Shown: piece after piece, positions 54,645-63,158 of the stretch | How positions within the stretch are numbered: position 1 is the first letter of the stretch | Layout of the letters: the number at the start of each line of letters is the position of its first letter | Source of the DNA: JAJYKC01 sp963823105 | GTDB lineage: Bacteria; Acidobacteriota; Terriglobia; Bryobacterales; Bryobacteraceae | Length of the DNA stretch: 64,000 nucleotides | Assembly: GCA_963823105.1 (NCBI GenBank) | Contig: CAWGKC010000005.1 | Span: 1,178,001 to 1,242,000, forward strand | Direction of reading: 5' to 3' | The notes under the pieces: model-generated | Database searches by the model: none | What the model saw: the letters and a program-made list of their open reading frames with translations, nothing else | What the model was told of the DNA's origin: nothing | Position numbers and translations under genes: made by a program

Positions 54645-55292
54645 TCAGCAAATAATCTTCTTCCTTACCGCGTACAGCACGATCTCCGCCGTGCTGTGCA
54701 GGTTCAGCTTCTGCATCAGATTTGTGCGATGCGTTTCCACCGTCGAAAGGCTGAGCGCCAGCACGCCGGCCACTTCCTTATTCGCTTTGCCCTCGGCCAG
54801 CAGTTGCAGCACTTCTTTTTCGCGCTCGGTCAGCAGATCGTAGGAATCCTCCAGCTTGCGCTGACGCAGGTAGCGCACGTAATCTTCGAGCAGCGTCTTG
54901 GCGATGCCGGGGCTGAAGTAGCTTTTGCCTTGTGTTACGGCGCGCACGGCGGGTAGCACGTCTTCGCCGGCGGTATCTTTCAACAGATATCCCTTCGCCC
55001 CGGCGGTCAATGCGCGCATGACATACGTCTCGTCCGAATACATGCTGATCATGACGACGCCGGTTGCGGGGCTGGCTTTGCGAATCTGGGCCGCGGCTTC
55101 GATGCCGTTCAGCAGGGGCATGGCGATGTCGATCACGGCCGCTTCGGGTTGAAGCTCGGCGCACAACCGTACGGCGTCGCGGCCGTTGGCGGCCTCGCCC
55201 ACCACCTCGAAGCCCTCCTCCTCCAGCACCGCGCGGAGGCCTTTGCGCACGATGCCGTGATCGTCGGCTAAAACCACCTTTACGTCGCTCAC
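54645..55292 (-). CDS. NarL/FixJ-family response regulator
   Basis: The 215-residue protein has a receiver domain (VVLADDHGIVRKGLR; phosphoacceptor Asp55 in AVIDIAMPL; Lys in YLLKDTAG) and a C-terminal LuxR-type helix-turn-helix (LTEREKEVLQLLAEGKANKEVA, shortened: EREKEVLQLLAEGKANKEV; STVETHRTNLMQKLN). Its start overlaps the kinase stop, so the pair is coupled. Confidence 0.93.
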   Translation of the reverse strand: MSDVKVVLADDHGIVRKGLRAVLEEEGFEVVGEAANGRDAVRLCAELQPEAAVIDIAMPLLNGIEAAAQIRKASPATGVVMISMYSDETYVMRALTAGAKGYLLKDTAGEDVLPAVRAVTQGKSYFSPGIAKTLLEDYVRYLRQRKLEDSYDLLTEREKEVLQLLAEGKANKEVAGVLALSLSTVETHRTNLMQKLNLHSTAEIVLYAVRKKIIC

Positions 55293-56701
55293 GACGGCTC
55301 GCCTACTTTCTCGGCCGCAACCGGGATGTCGATGGAAACCAGCGTCCCTCCGCCCGGATGAGAACGGATCGCCACGCGCCCGCCCAACTCTCGCGCACGC
55401 TCTTCGATGCCCAGCAATCCTAATCCTCCGCGGGCGCCGTCGCGCGGTTTAAAGCCGGCCCCGTCGTCGGAGATCGTCAATTGCAGCGAACCTCCGCGCT
55501 CGGCCACGGCGATCCGGACGCTTTGCGCCCGCGCGTGCCGCGCGCAGTTGGTCAGCGCTTCCTGAACGATGCGGAAGATGTTCGTCCGATGATGATCGGG
55601 CAGTCGATCGAGCGAGGCGGTCACGTCCAGGGTCACGGGGATGTCGAAGCGGCGCGAGAAATCCCGCGCCTGCCACTCCAGCGCGGCGCCCAGGCCCAGA
55701 TCGTCCAGCATCGAGGGCCGCAGCCCCATCGCGATGTCGCGCACCGCCTGCATCGTGCGGTCGAGCAGCGCCTTCGTGCTCGCCAGGCGCGCCTCGAACT
55801 CGCCGCCGGCCGCGGCGTGGAGCCGTCTGAGTACGCTGAGTTCCATGCGCAGGCCGGTCAGCATCTGGCCCACTTCGTCGTGCAGCTCGCGGGAAATCGA
55901 CTTGCGCTCGGCTTCTTGCGCATGCACCAGCTGCGTTGAAAGCCCGCGTAGTTGTCCCTCGGCTTGTTCGGCACGCAGGCGCTGGCGCTCGGAGCGGTGT
56001 TCCAGCGTCAGCACGCGCCATACGCAGAGGATGGCGATCATCAGCCCCAGCGTCGCGGTCACCGTCAGCGTCGCCTTGGCGTAGGCCTTAAAATCGAGCT
56101 CGCTCGCGGCGATGCCTTCCTTCTGCGCCTCCAGCGCCGCTTTGTTGATCTCCTCCACCTTGCCGGTCAGCCCGAGCACGCGGTCGCGCAGCGGCATCAC
56201 GTTCTTGCGCAGGAAGATGAAGCTCAGATACCGCCGGTGCTGAGGGGGCCATCGAAGCACCGGATCGAGCGAGGCCCAGTAAAGCTCCACCTCCCGGCGC
56301 AACTCGTCGATATGCCCGGCGTTCTCCGGTCCCCGCAGCCGCTTCAACTCGTCCAGTTGACGAATCGTGTTCTCGCGCAGGCCTTGCAGATCCTTGCGGT
56401 AGCGGTCCTCTTTCAAGAAGGTCAGGTCGAGAAGATAATCGCGCACGAGAACGTTCGATTCGCTGATGCCGGTACGGATCTGATCGAGACACCGCTCGTT
56501 CTGGCGATACGCCTCGTTCAACGCCAGGAGCTTCGCATACACCTGTTTCGACCGCCGTATCGTGGCCAAGCCCGAGACGCACAACAAGGCCAACAAACTG
56601 CCGAAGGCGAGAATCAGGATAAACCACGACGGAAGACGCAAGAATCCGTTGCCTCCTCCGCCGGCGGGCTCGCGAATGACGGTAGTGCGGTGAAATCGCA
56701 T
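55289..56701 (-). CDS. NarX-like sensor histidine kinase
   Basis: I choose the ATG at 56701 (MRFHRTTVIREP) rather than 56749. The 470-residue kinase has two membrane helices (about 25-46 and 211-231) flanking a helical periplasmic domain (about 50-205, a four-helix-like CHASE3-type pattern with ENTIRQLDELKRLRG). A coiled region leads to a HisKA_3 dimerisation domain with His274 in SRELHDEVGQ, and an HATPase domain with DDGAGFKP and GGLGLLGIEERARELGG. It phosphorylates the overlapping NarL-type regulator. The stimulus is unknown. Confidence 0.9.
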   Translation of the reverse strand: MRFHRTTVIREPAGGGGNGFLRLPSWFILILAFGSLLALLCVSGLATIRRSKQVYAKLLALNEAYRQNERCLDQIRTGISESNVLVRDYLLDLTFLKEDRYRKDLQGLRENTIRQLDELKRLRGPENAGHIDELRREVELYWASLDPVLRWPPQHRRYLSFIFLRKNVMPLRDRVLGLTGKVEEINKAALEAQKEGIAASELDFKAYAKATLTVTATLGLMIAILCVWRVLTLEHRSERQRLRAEQAEGQLRGLSTQLVHAQEAERKSISRELHDEVGQMLTGLRMELSVLRRLHAAAGGEFEARLASTKALLDRTMQAVRDIAMGLRPSMLDDLGLGAALEWQARDFSRRFDIPVTLDVTASLDRLPDHHRTNIFRIVQEALTNCARHARAQSVRIAVAERGGSLQLTISDDGAGFKPRDGARGGLGLLGIEERARELGGRVAIRSHPGGGTLVSIDIPVAAEKVGEPS

Positions 56702-56745
56702 GAGCGGCGACGCTTCCAGCTTATCGGAAGCGCAAAGCGCGCGGA

Positions 56746-56858
56746 GCACTCCGTTTTGCGAGAGTTCCTAAAAAGCGCAAAGGGTGCGGCGCGCACCGCC
56801 AGTCGGACCAGGAACAAATCGGCGCCGCACTCCGTTTTGCGCGGGTTCCAAAAAAGTA
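56746..56858 (-). repeat. Two direct repeats of about 29 bp
   Basis: 56746-56775 and 56828-56856 share the core CACTCCGTTTTGCG and a following GTTCC plus A-run. On the minus strand each copy ends a hairpin with a T-run, so a terminator unit appears to have been duplicated. The second hairpin is a weaker stem (GGTGCG with CGCACC, 56783-56797). Confidence 0.6.
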
Positions 56859-56891
56859 CGCTCTCCGCGGGCGGCGCGCCCCCGGAGAGCG
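56850..56891 (-). terminator. Rho-independent terminator of the glycosyltransferase gene
   Basis: CGCTCTCCG (56859-56867) pairs with CGGAGAGCG (56883-56891), and an inner GGGCG pairs with CGCCC. On the minus strand six T residues follow (complement of 56850-56855). It lies 16 bp beyond the stop at 56907, which is the ideal place. Confidence 0.8.
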
Positions 56892-56906
56892 TGCCGGGCT
56901 CTCGCG

Positions 56907-58148
56907 TCACCCGGCTAACCGTCGCAACGGAAGAACGCCGGAGACGTCGGTCTCCGCCACCGCGTCGAGGAGCGACTGGCGAAAACGGGGAGCGGCGTCG
57001 AAAACGGCGTCCCAACCGGGAAGCCGCGCGCCGCCGCCGGAGGAGGAATGAACGGCGGCGCCGGCCTCCCGAAGACTAAGAGAAAACGTCCGGATCGCCT
57101 GTATTTCGCCATGCCGGTCGTATTCGAGGCCATTCACCAGCGCGTCCGCCTCATAGCCGCGCATCGCCTCGCTCGCCAGCCGCTCGAATCGACTTTCCAC
57201 TTCGCCAAGCCGCTGCGCGTCGAGCGCAACGCCGCGGCGCGCCACTCCACTCAAGAGCGCCTTGGCGATATCGGTCGCCATGCGACGCAAACCGCGCGCC
57301 GGGTCCCCGGCCGACAACCGCTGGTGTTTGTGCTCGTAGTTGTCGGCGATGTCGACCTGGCACACTCGCAACGGCCCGCAGCGGTCGAAGGCCTCGGAGA
57401 GCAAATCGATCTCCAGCGCCCAATCCGCCGCCATGCCGCAGGAGCGGGCAAACGACGCCTTCATTGCGAATTCCCCCGACAGGGCATAGCGGAAACTGTC
57501 CAAATATTCCAAGTACCCCAGCCGCGGAGCGATCTCGCGCAGCGCCCGCACCAGCGGCGAAAACATCAGCCGGGTCACACGGCCGTGCAGTTGATTCGAC
57601 ACACGCGCGTAGTACCCTTTCGCGTACTCGAAGCCCAGATCCGGATGCGCGAGCGGGTAACACAGCCGCGCCAGCAGAGAGCGCCGGTACTCCTGGATGT
57701 CGCAATCGTGAAAGGCGAGAATCTCGCAATCGCCCCGCGCCAGCAGATACCCCGCCGCCAGCCAACAGGAGCGCCCCTTGCCCGCCTCGTGCATCGGAAA
57801 CCCTTCCCGTTCGAGGGAGTGAAAAAGGCCGAGAACGCGCGGGTGATCCACCTGGAGGAACGTGACCGGCGTTTCGAAGCCGGAAAAAAACGAGCGGGCA
57901 TGCTCGAATTGGCCATGGTTGGCCCGCCCCAGCGCGACGACGATGCGTTTCAGATAACGCTGGCGCCCCAACTCGGCGACGATGCCGCGCATCGCCGGTT
58001 GTTCGAATTCGCTATACAGCGCCGGAAGAACCAGCCCGATGGGCGCGGCCGAGGCCAGCGTTTCGAGGCTGTCCTCGACCCGCGGCGAAGCGTCCCGCCG
58101 CAGTTGGTGGAGCGTGGTGACGAGTCCGTTTTGAAAGAAATCGGCCAT
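56907..58148 (-). CDS. GpgS-like glycosyltransferase (glucosyl-3-phosphoglycerate synthase type)
   Basis: The 413-residue protein shows a GT-A fold: VVALGRANHGQF, GKGRSCWLAAGYLLA, the DxD-like FHDCDI, FEYAKGYYARV, GRVTRLMFSPLVRAL, SGEFAMKASFAR, DWALEIDLLSEAFDR and QVDIADNYEHKHQ. The order and wording of these match glucosyl-3-phosphoglycerate synthases known from mycobacteria and elsewhere. The product would be a compatible-solute precursor (glucosylglycerate). No dedicated phosphatase gene is adjacent. GGAGG precedes the start. A terminator lies just after its stop. Confidence 0.78.
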   Translation of the reverse strand: MADFFQNGLVTTLHQLRRDASPRVEDSLETLASAAPIGLVLPALYSEFEQPAMRGIVAELGRQRYLKRIVVALGRANHGQFEHARSFFSGFETPVTFLQVDHPRVLGLFHSLEREGFPMHEAGKGRSCWLAAGYLLARGDCEILAFHDCDIQEYRRSLLARLCYPLAHPDLGFEYAKGYYARVSNQLHGRVTRLMFSPLVRALREIAPRLGYLEYLDSFRYALSGEFAMKASFARSCGMAADWALEIDLLSEAFDRCGPLRVCQVDIADNYEHKHQRLSAGDPARGLRRMATDIAKALLSGVARRGVALDAQRLGEVESRFERLASEAMRGYEADALVNGLEYDRHGEIQAIRTFSLSLREAGAAVHSSSGGGARLPGWDAVFDAAPRFRQSLLDAVAETDVSGVLPLRRLAG

Positions 58149-58263
58149 GGCGTCGCCTCCTTACCGTTCCAGAGTACCCGCGCGGGCGGCCGCGGGCCAT
58201 CCAGTTCATAGGGGAGAACGCGCCGGAAAACACGCCAAGGGAAACCGCCGCGCCGACCGACGC

Positions 58264-58310
58264 AAAAAGGGCGGAGCGGCCGCGTTAAGCGTTGGCCTCT
58301 CCGCCCTTTT
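58264..58310 (-). terminator. Rho-independent terminator of the TonB/ExbBD/TPR operon
   Basis: AAAAGGGCGGAG (58265-58276) and CTCCGCCCTTTT (58299-58310) form a perfect 12-bp stem, and on the minus strand the complement of 58264-58268 supplies five T residues. It starts 21 bp after the lipoprotein stop at 58331. Confidence 0.8.
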
Positions 58311-58330
58311 CAAGCCGGTTCCGGAAAAGT

Positions 58331-59176
58331 CTACTTCGGCGATTCCTGGTTGATGCCTCCGGGCGCGGCGGCGGCGGCCTTGGCGGCCTTGATCTTGCGG
58401 GTATCCAGCGCCTTCTGCAGCCAGCTATCGGCGGCGTCGATGTCCTTCTTATAAACGTCCGGGGTGTCCTGCAAGTCGGCGCGTTCGCGGTAGAAGAGGT
58501 TCATATAAGCCATCGCCTCGTCGTACTGCGGATCGATATCGAGCGCCTTTTGAAGATTCTTCATGCCGTCGTCGATCATCGGGCCATACTTGTCCCTGAG
58601 TTCTTCGCGGACGGCCTTGTCCTTGAAGGGGCCGGGATCCTCGGGCTTCATCCCCAGCTTGACGCGGGCGGCGTCGTAGGCGGGTTTCCACTTACTCCAA
58701 TCGATCACGCCCAGCGTGTAGTAGGCGTCTTTATTGGCCGGGTCCAGGGCGATCACCTTGAGGTTCCAGTCGCGCGCCTCGTCCAGCTTCTTCAACTTCG
58801 CGTCCAGGTCGGTGAGGCCGGACACTTCGTTGAGGCTGAGAGAAGCGAGGGATTGGTAGGCGAGTTTTTCCTTGGGATTTTCCTGGAGCACCTTCATGAA
58901 CTCGTCGCGCGCGGCCTTCAGGTTCCGGGCGTTCTCCTCGGACTCGGCGCCGGGAATGTACTGATTCATGTAAGCCGTAGCGAGGAACAGGCGGGCGTTG
59001 GGGGTTGTCGGATCGAGTGCGATCGAGGTCTTAAAGTGATCGACGGCCTCTCCGAACTTGGCGTTCTTGTACGCCTCGACTCCCTTGTTCAATTGGTCGC
59101 GGGACTTAAGCTTGTCGCAGCCGGCGGTAACTAGAACCAGCGCGGCCGCCGCGGTAACGAGAATGGAATTTTTCAT
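58331..59176 (-). CDS. TPR lipoprotein
   Basis: The 281-residue product starts at the ATG at 59176 (MKNSILVTAAAALVLVTAGC). VTAGC is a standard lipobox, so it is anchored to a membrane. Several TPRs follow (LNKGVEAYKNAKFGEAVDHFKTSIALDP, shortened: YKNAKFGEAVDHFKTSIALD; ARDEFMKVLQENPKEKLAYQSLASL). It is the last gene of a run with tonB, exbB and two exbD genes (all minus strand, gaps of 28-90 bp), so it may scaffold or support that energy-transducing complex. Confidence 0.85.
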   Translation of the reverse strand: MKNSILVTAAAALVLVTAGCDKLKSRDQLNKGVEAYKNAKFGEAVDHFKTSIALDPTTPNARLFLATAYMNQYIPGAESEENARNLKAARDEFMKVLQENPKEKLAYQSLASLSLNEVSGLTDLDAKLKKLDEARDWNLKVIALDPANKDAYYTLGVIDWSKWKPAYDAARVKLGMKPEDPGPFKDKAVREELRDKYGPMIDDGMKNLQKALDIDPQYDEAMAYMNLFYRERADLQDTPDVYKKDIDAADSWLQKALDTRKIKAAKAAAAAPGGINQESPK

Positions 59177-59204
59177 GTTGGTTCGCAAGCGTGTCCGGAA
59201 ACCT

Positions 59205-59633
59205 TCACTTTCCGGCTTCGACGCCGGGAGTCATCAATCCGATCTTGTCGATGCCGGCGCCCTTGGCGATATCGATGGCCTTGGCAACCGTCTGGTATTC
59301 GAGATTCGGGTCGCCCTTGACAAACACCACCCGTTCGGCGCGAGTCTTGAAGATCTCCTCCAGGCGCGGCCCAAGCTTCTTTTCGTCGGTGGGCTCCTGG
59401 TTGATCTTCATGCTCTTATCCTTTTCGATCACGATGACGACGGTGCGGTCCTGATCGGGAGGAACGGGCTTGTTATCCTTCGGCGGCTGCGGCGCGAGAG
59501 CGTCGAGGCCGTGAGGGGTGAGAGGGGTGATGACCATGAAAATGATCAGCAGAACCAGAAGAACGTCGATCATCGGCGTCATGTTGATATTGCACATGGG
59601 CCCGTTGCCGGAGCCACCAACTTGCATTGCCAT
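59205..59633 (-). CDS. exbD: ExbD/TolR-family protein, second copy
   Basis: The 142-residue protein has a short cytoplasmic N-terminus, one membrane helix (VLLVLLIIFMVITPL) with the essential Asp in MTPMIDVLL, and a periplasmic domain ending YQTVAKAIDIAKGAGIDKIGLMT. It forms the proton channel with ExbB. It differs from the first ExbD in its loop (DRTVVIVIEKDKSM), so the two may form heteromers. AAGGAG precedes the start. Confidence 0.92.
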   Translation of the reverse strand: MAMQVGGSGNGPMCNINMTPMIDVLLVLLIIFMVITPLTPHGLDALAPQPPKDNKPVPPDQDRTVVIVIEKDKSMKINQEPTDEKKLGPRLEEIFKTRAERVVFVKGDPNLEYQTVAKAIDIAKGAGIDKIGLMTPGVEAGK

Positions 59634-59669
59634 GCTCTATCTCCTTAATTATTCGATTGACGTTTGGAA

Positions 59670-60128
59670 CTATTTCTTGGTATCGCCGGGCTTGGGTTGT
59701 TCGCCGGGTTGGGGCGCCCGCTGGTCGGTGAGCAAGCCGAGTTGATCGACGCCGGCGGCGCGGAGGTTGTCCACGACGTCGGTGACCACCTGGTACTTGG
59801 CGCGCGCGTCGCTTTTTATATAGACCTCTTTGTCCAGCCGGTTGGTGAGCAGGTCTTTCACTTTGTTGGGGAGCTGGTCGGCGGAGGTCTGGGAGTTGCC
59901 TGGGCTGAGGTAGACCTTGCCGTCGCGGGTGACCGCGATCAGAACGGCGTCCTCTTTGTCGGCCGCCTGCATGGCCTCGGCGTTATTGGTCTTCACCATG
60001 TCCACGGTTTGGCCCTTGGTAAGCATGGGAGTGATGACCATGAAGATGATGAGAAGCACCAGCATCACGTCCACCATCGGAGTTACGTTGATATCGGAAA
60101 TCGTCGGCGGAGCTTTTGGTTTTGGCAT
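59670..60128 (-). CDS. exbD: ExbD/TolR-family protein, first copy
   Basis: The 152-residue protein has the motif NVTPMVDVMLVLLIIFMVITP with the channel Asp, and a periplasmic domain (VLIAVTRDGKVYLSPGN; YQVVTDVVDNLRAAGVDQLGLLT). The C-terminus is a short Pro-rich tail. It lies between exbB and the second exbD gene, all co-directional. Confidence 0.92.
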   Translation of the reverse strand: MPKPKAPPTISDINVTPMVDVMLVLLIIFMVITPMLTKGQTVDMVKTNNAEAMQAADKEDAVLIAVTRDGKVYLSPGNSQTSADQLPNKVKDLLTNRLDKEVYIKSDARAKYQVVTDVVDNLRAAGVDQLGLLTDQRAPQPGEQPKPGDTKK

Positions 60129-60218
60129 GTTCGATCCTTATCTTTACCAGCTTTGCCCGGCGTGGCGCGAACCGCGCCGGGCGCCGATTCAACTCAAACG
60201 GGAAAAGACGCGCGCCGC

Positions 60219-60959
60219 CTACTTTACCGCCGCGCGATGCGAGCGCTTCAAGAAGTAGTCGATCAGTTCGGAACTGGAGTTATCCATTTCCACGTCGAAA
60301 GCTTCCAGCCGGCCGGTGAAGTAATTGTAGACCCAGACGGCGGGAAGAGCGACGAAGAGGCCGACGGCGGTGGTGACCAGGGCTTCGGAAATACCGCCGG
60401 CAACGGCGCCGAGGCCGGTGGACTTCTCCGACGAGATGCCCTTGAACGCGTTGATGATGCCGACCACCGTTCCGAACAGTCCGACGAAGGGGCCGGTGGA
60501 ACCGATGGTGGCGAGGCTGCTGAGGCCGCGCTTCAACTCGGCGTGAACGATGGCCTGGGCGCGGTCGAGCGCGCGGCGGGAAGCCTCGATTTCCTCGCCC
60601 GATATTTCGTTGCTGGCCTGGTGGGCTTTGAATTCCTGGAGACCGGCGACGACGACCTTGGCCAAGTGGCTCTTGCTGTACCGGTCGGCGATCTTGATGG
60701 CCTCGTCCAGTTTTCCGTCGCGCAACGCGCCGGCGACGGCGGGCGCGAATTGGCGGGACTGGGTACGGGCGCCGTTATAGGCGATCATACGGTCGATCAT
60801 GACGCCGATCGACCAGGCCGACATAAAGAAGAGGATCAAAACGACGATGCGCGCGAGCCAACTCATGTTGCCCCACATCGCGCGCGGATCGAAGCTGATG
60901 GCGGGCGCGGCGGCGTCCTGTAGAAGGAGCAGCGCCCAGACTTGCATTTGTAAAAGCAT
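60219..60959 (-). CDS. exbB: ExbB/TolQ-family proton channel protein
   Basis: The 246-residue protein has three membrane helices: about 33-55 (ARIVVLILFFMSAWSIGVM), 145-170 (STGPFVGLFGTVVGIINAF) and 185-210 (ISEALVTTAVGLFVALPAVW). GLFGTVVGI and TTAVGLFVALPA are ExbB/TolQ/MotA signatures. It forms the motor with the two ExbD proteins and powers TonB. Confidence 0.93.
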   Translation of the reverse strand: MLLQMQVWALLLLQDAAAPAISFDPRAMWGNMSWLARIVVLILFFMSAWSIGVMIDRMIAYNGARTQSRQFAPAVAGALRDGKLDEAIKIADRYSKSHLAKVVVAGLQEFKAHQASNEISGEEIEASRRALDRAQAIVHAELKRGLSSLATIGSTGPFVGLFGTVVGIINAFKGISSEKSTGLGAVAGGISEALVTTAVGLFVALPAVWVYNYFTGRLEAFDVEMDNSSSELIDYFLKRSHRAAVK

Positions 60960-60997
60960 TGTTTTCTCCCGGGAGTTGAATTTAGGTTCCTACTATA

Positions 60998-61744
60998 CTA
61001 CTGGCTCAAAGTGAAATTCACGTCGATGGTGGTGACCACTTCCACCGGCTCGCCGTTGAGCAAAGTGGGTCTGTAGATCCACTGGCTCACGGCTTGCTGC
61101 GCGGCCGCCACGAGAAGGGGATGGCCGCTGACTAACTGCAGGTTCTGAATGGTTCCGTCCTTGCCGATGACCGCCTGGAAGCGGACGACGCCCGAGATGC
61201 GCGCTTGCTTGGCGAGCGGCGGATACACGGGCACCACCTTTCGGACGAGATTCGCTTGTTGTACGTTTCCGCCGACGCGGATGCGGGAGGGGCCCTTGGG
61301 CTTTTCTTTCGGAGGAGGCGGTGGAGGGGGAGCGGCGCCGACGCCGCCGATCAAGCCGCCCATCACTCCGCCGGCCACGCCACCGGGCACGCCGCCGGGG
61401 ACGCCGCCCACCGCGCCGGAGGTGGGAGGCGGCAGATCCTCTTCCTTAATCATGGCGATTTCTTTGGGAATGGTTTTCGGCGCCATCAGCTTGCCGGCGT
61501 CGAACTGGCGCGGCGCCACCTTAATGATCTTCACCGGCGCGGGCGGGGGCGGTGGAGGCGGAGGGGGTGGTGGCGGAGGCGCGACGAGCATGGCGCTGAG
61601 GGTAGCGCGCGGCAGCGTCTCCGTATAGATGAGCGGAATCAGGATGGCGACCGCGATGACCGTCATCTGGGCGAGAAATGAAAGCGCCACGGTCCAAGGT
61701 TTTCTGGTCCTGCCTACGCCATCGACGAACGACTGTTCGAACAT
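60998..61744 (-). CDS. tonB: TonB-family energy-transducing protein
   Basis: I choose the ATG at 61744 (MFEQSFVDGVGR), which has AAGGAGG upstream; an ATG at 61774 adds ten residues. The 248-residue protein has one membrane helix (FLAQMTVIAVAILIPLIY), a run of about thirteen prolines, a glycine-rich segment with repeated VPGG/VAGG units, and a C-terminal TonB domain (VVPVYPPLAKQARISGVVRF; WIYRPTLLNGEPVEV). It passes the proton-motive force to outer-membrane receptors. No TonB-dependent receptor gene is in the window. Confidence 0.92.
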   Translation of the reverse strand: MFEQSFVDGVGRTRKPWTVALSFLAQMTVIAVAILIPLIYTETLPRATLSAMLVAPPPPPPPPPPPPPAPVKIIKVAPRQFDAGKLMAPKTIPKEIAMIKEEDLPPPTSGAVGGVPGGVPGGVAGGVMGGLIGGVGAAPPPPPPPKEKPKGPSRIRVGGNVQQANLVRKVVPVYPPLAKQARISGVVRFQAVIGKDGTIQNLQLVSGHPLLVAAAQQAVSQWIYRPTLLNGEPVEVVTTIDVNFTLSQ

Positions 61745-61866
61745 GAGATTGAATCCTCCTTCGCCATTTTCCAATCCCCGGATCGCTTACTCTCCGGGTT
61801 GCCGAATCATTCTACAGCAAATCGAGGGTGGGCGGCGGGGGGCATCGCCACCGGTCGTCCCTCCGG

Positions 61867-63069
61867 TTACTTCGCTTTCACCGCGCTTCTTCGCGCGGGG
61901 TCCTGCCGGTTCACGGGAGCGGGGGACGAGTTCCCCCGCCGGTCTACAAAATTGTGCCAGAACAAAACGATAGGGCTGGCTACGAACACCGAAGAATAGG
62001 TGCCGACGAGAATGCCGGCCACCAGACAAAACGAAAAACCGTTCAACACCTGTCCGCCGAACAGCAGCAGCGACAAGGCGGTGAGGAAAGTGAGGCCGGA
62101 GGTCAAAACGGTGCGGCTCAGCGTTTGGTTCACGCTGCGGTTGATGACCGATTCCAGGGGCTCCCGGCGCGAGGTGCGGAGATTTTCGCGGACGCGGTCG
62201 AAGACGACGATGGTGTCGTTCATCGAGTATCCGACCAGGGTCAGCAGCGCGGCGACCACGGTGAGGGAGATCTCTTTATTAAACAGGGAAAACAATCCGA
62301 TGGTGATGATGGTGTCGTGGAAGACGGCGATCACCGCGGCCAGTCCGTAGATCCACTCGAAGCGGAACGCGATGTAGACCAGCATCCCTCCGAGAGCATA
62401 CAGGACGGCGAGCACGGCTTGCCGTTGGAGATCGGCTCCGATTTTGGGGCCGACGACTTCGGTTTGGCGAATGGCGAACGGGGCCGGATAGGTCTCCTGC
62501 TTTACAACGGCGAGGATTTGGGGCGTGACGCCGGAGACCGAGGAAAGGTCGTCGAGTTTCGCAATGAGTCCGGAGCGGGGAGGAGTATCGCGGTAGTGAG
62601 TGATATTCTTCGCCAGATCCTGAAGCTGATCCTCGGAAAGAGAGACGGAGGCGGCCTGCAGCGGCCCACGCAGCCGGCCGGCGAGCGCGTCGGCGCCGGC
62701 GTTTTGGATGTCGAGCTTGCCGGAGGGAGAGCCGAACGTAGCCTCCAGCGTTTGTTCCATCGTCTGCCGCGCCGCGTTCAGCGCCGCGTCGCTCTTGACG
62801 TCGGTGCCGATGATAACTTCGTTCGAACCGACTACCTCCTGCACGTCGACCGGGATCTTTGCGCCGATGGCCGTGCGAATCCGGTCCACCGGCGGGGGGC
62901 CGGAAAACTTCACGTACATGAGCGCGCCGCCGCGGAAATCGATGCCATAGCGGGGACCGCCGTGAAGGGCGAGACTGACCAGGCCGGCCGCGGAGAGCAG
63001 AAGCGAGAGGCCGATGAATGGCCACTTCTTCCCCAGGAAGTCGTAATTCGTGTTCTTAAAAAATTGCAT
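61867..63069 (-). CDS. secF: Protein translocase subunit SecF
   Basis: The 400-residue protein has GIDFRGGALMYVKF after the first helix, a periplasmic domain and the membrane core with EVVGPKIGADLQRQAVLAVL, AAVIAVFHDTIITIGLFSL, GYSMNDTIVVFDRVREN and SRTVLTSGLTFLTALSL. These are the usual SecF motifs. The periplasmic domain is somewhat larger than in E. coli (323 residues in total). It works with SecD to complete protein export. Confidence 0.93.
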   Translation of the reverse strand: MQFFKNTNYDFLGKKWPFIGLSLLLSAAGLVSLALHGGPRYGIDFRGGALMYVKFSGPPPVDRIRTAIGAKIPVDVQEVVGSNEVIIGTDVKSDAALNAARQTMEQTLEATFGSPSGKLDIQNAGADALAGRLRGPLQAASVSLSEDQLQDLAKNITHYRDTPPRSGLIAKLDDLSSVSGVTPQILAVVKQETYPAPFAIRQTEVVGPKIGADLQRQAVLAVLYALGGMLVYIAFRFEWIYGLAAVIAVFHDTIITIGLFSLFNKEISLTVVAALLTLVGYSMNDTIVVFDRVRENLRTSRREPLESVINRSVNQTLSRTVLTSGLTFLTALSLLLFGGQVLNGFSFCLVAGILVGTYSSVFVASPIVLFWHNFVDRRGNSSPAPVNRQDPARRSAVKAK

Positions 63070-63158
63070 GAAGCTCGTGGCGCCGGCATTCGTTAAAGTT
63101 AGACACCGGCGTTATCCAATTAGTTCCCGTAGTCAGATCGAAAAATATCACAACTGGT

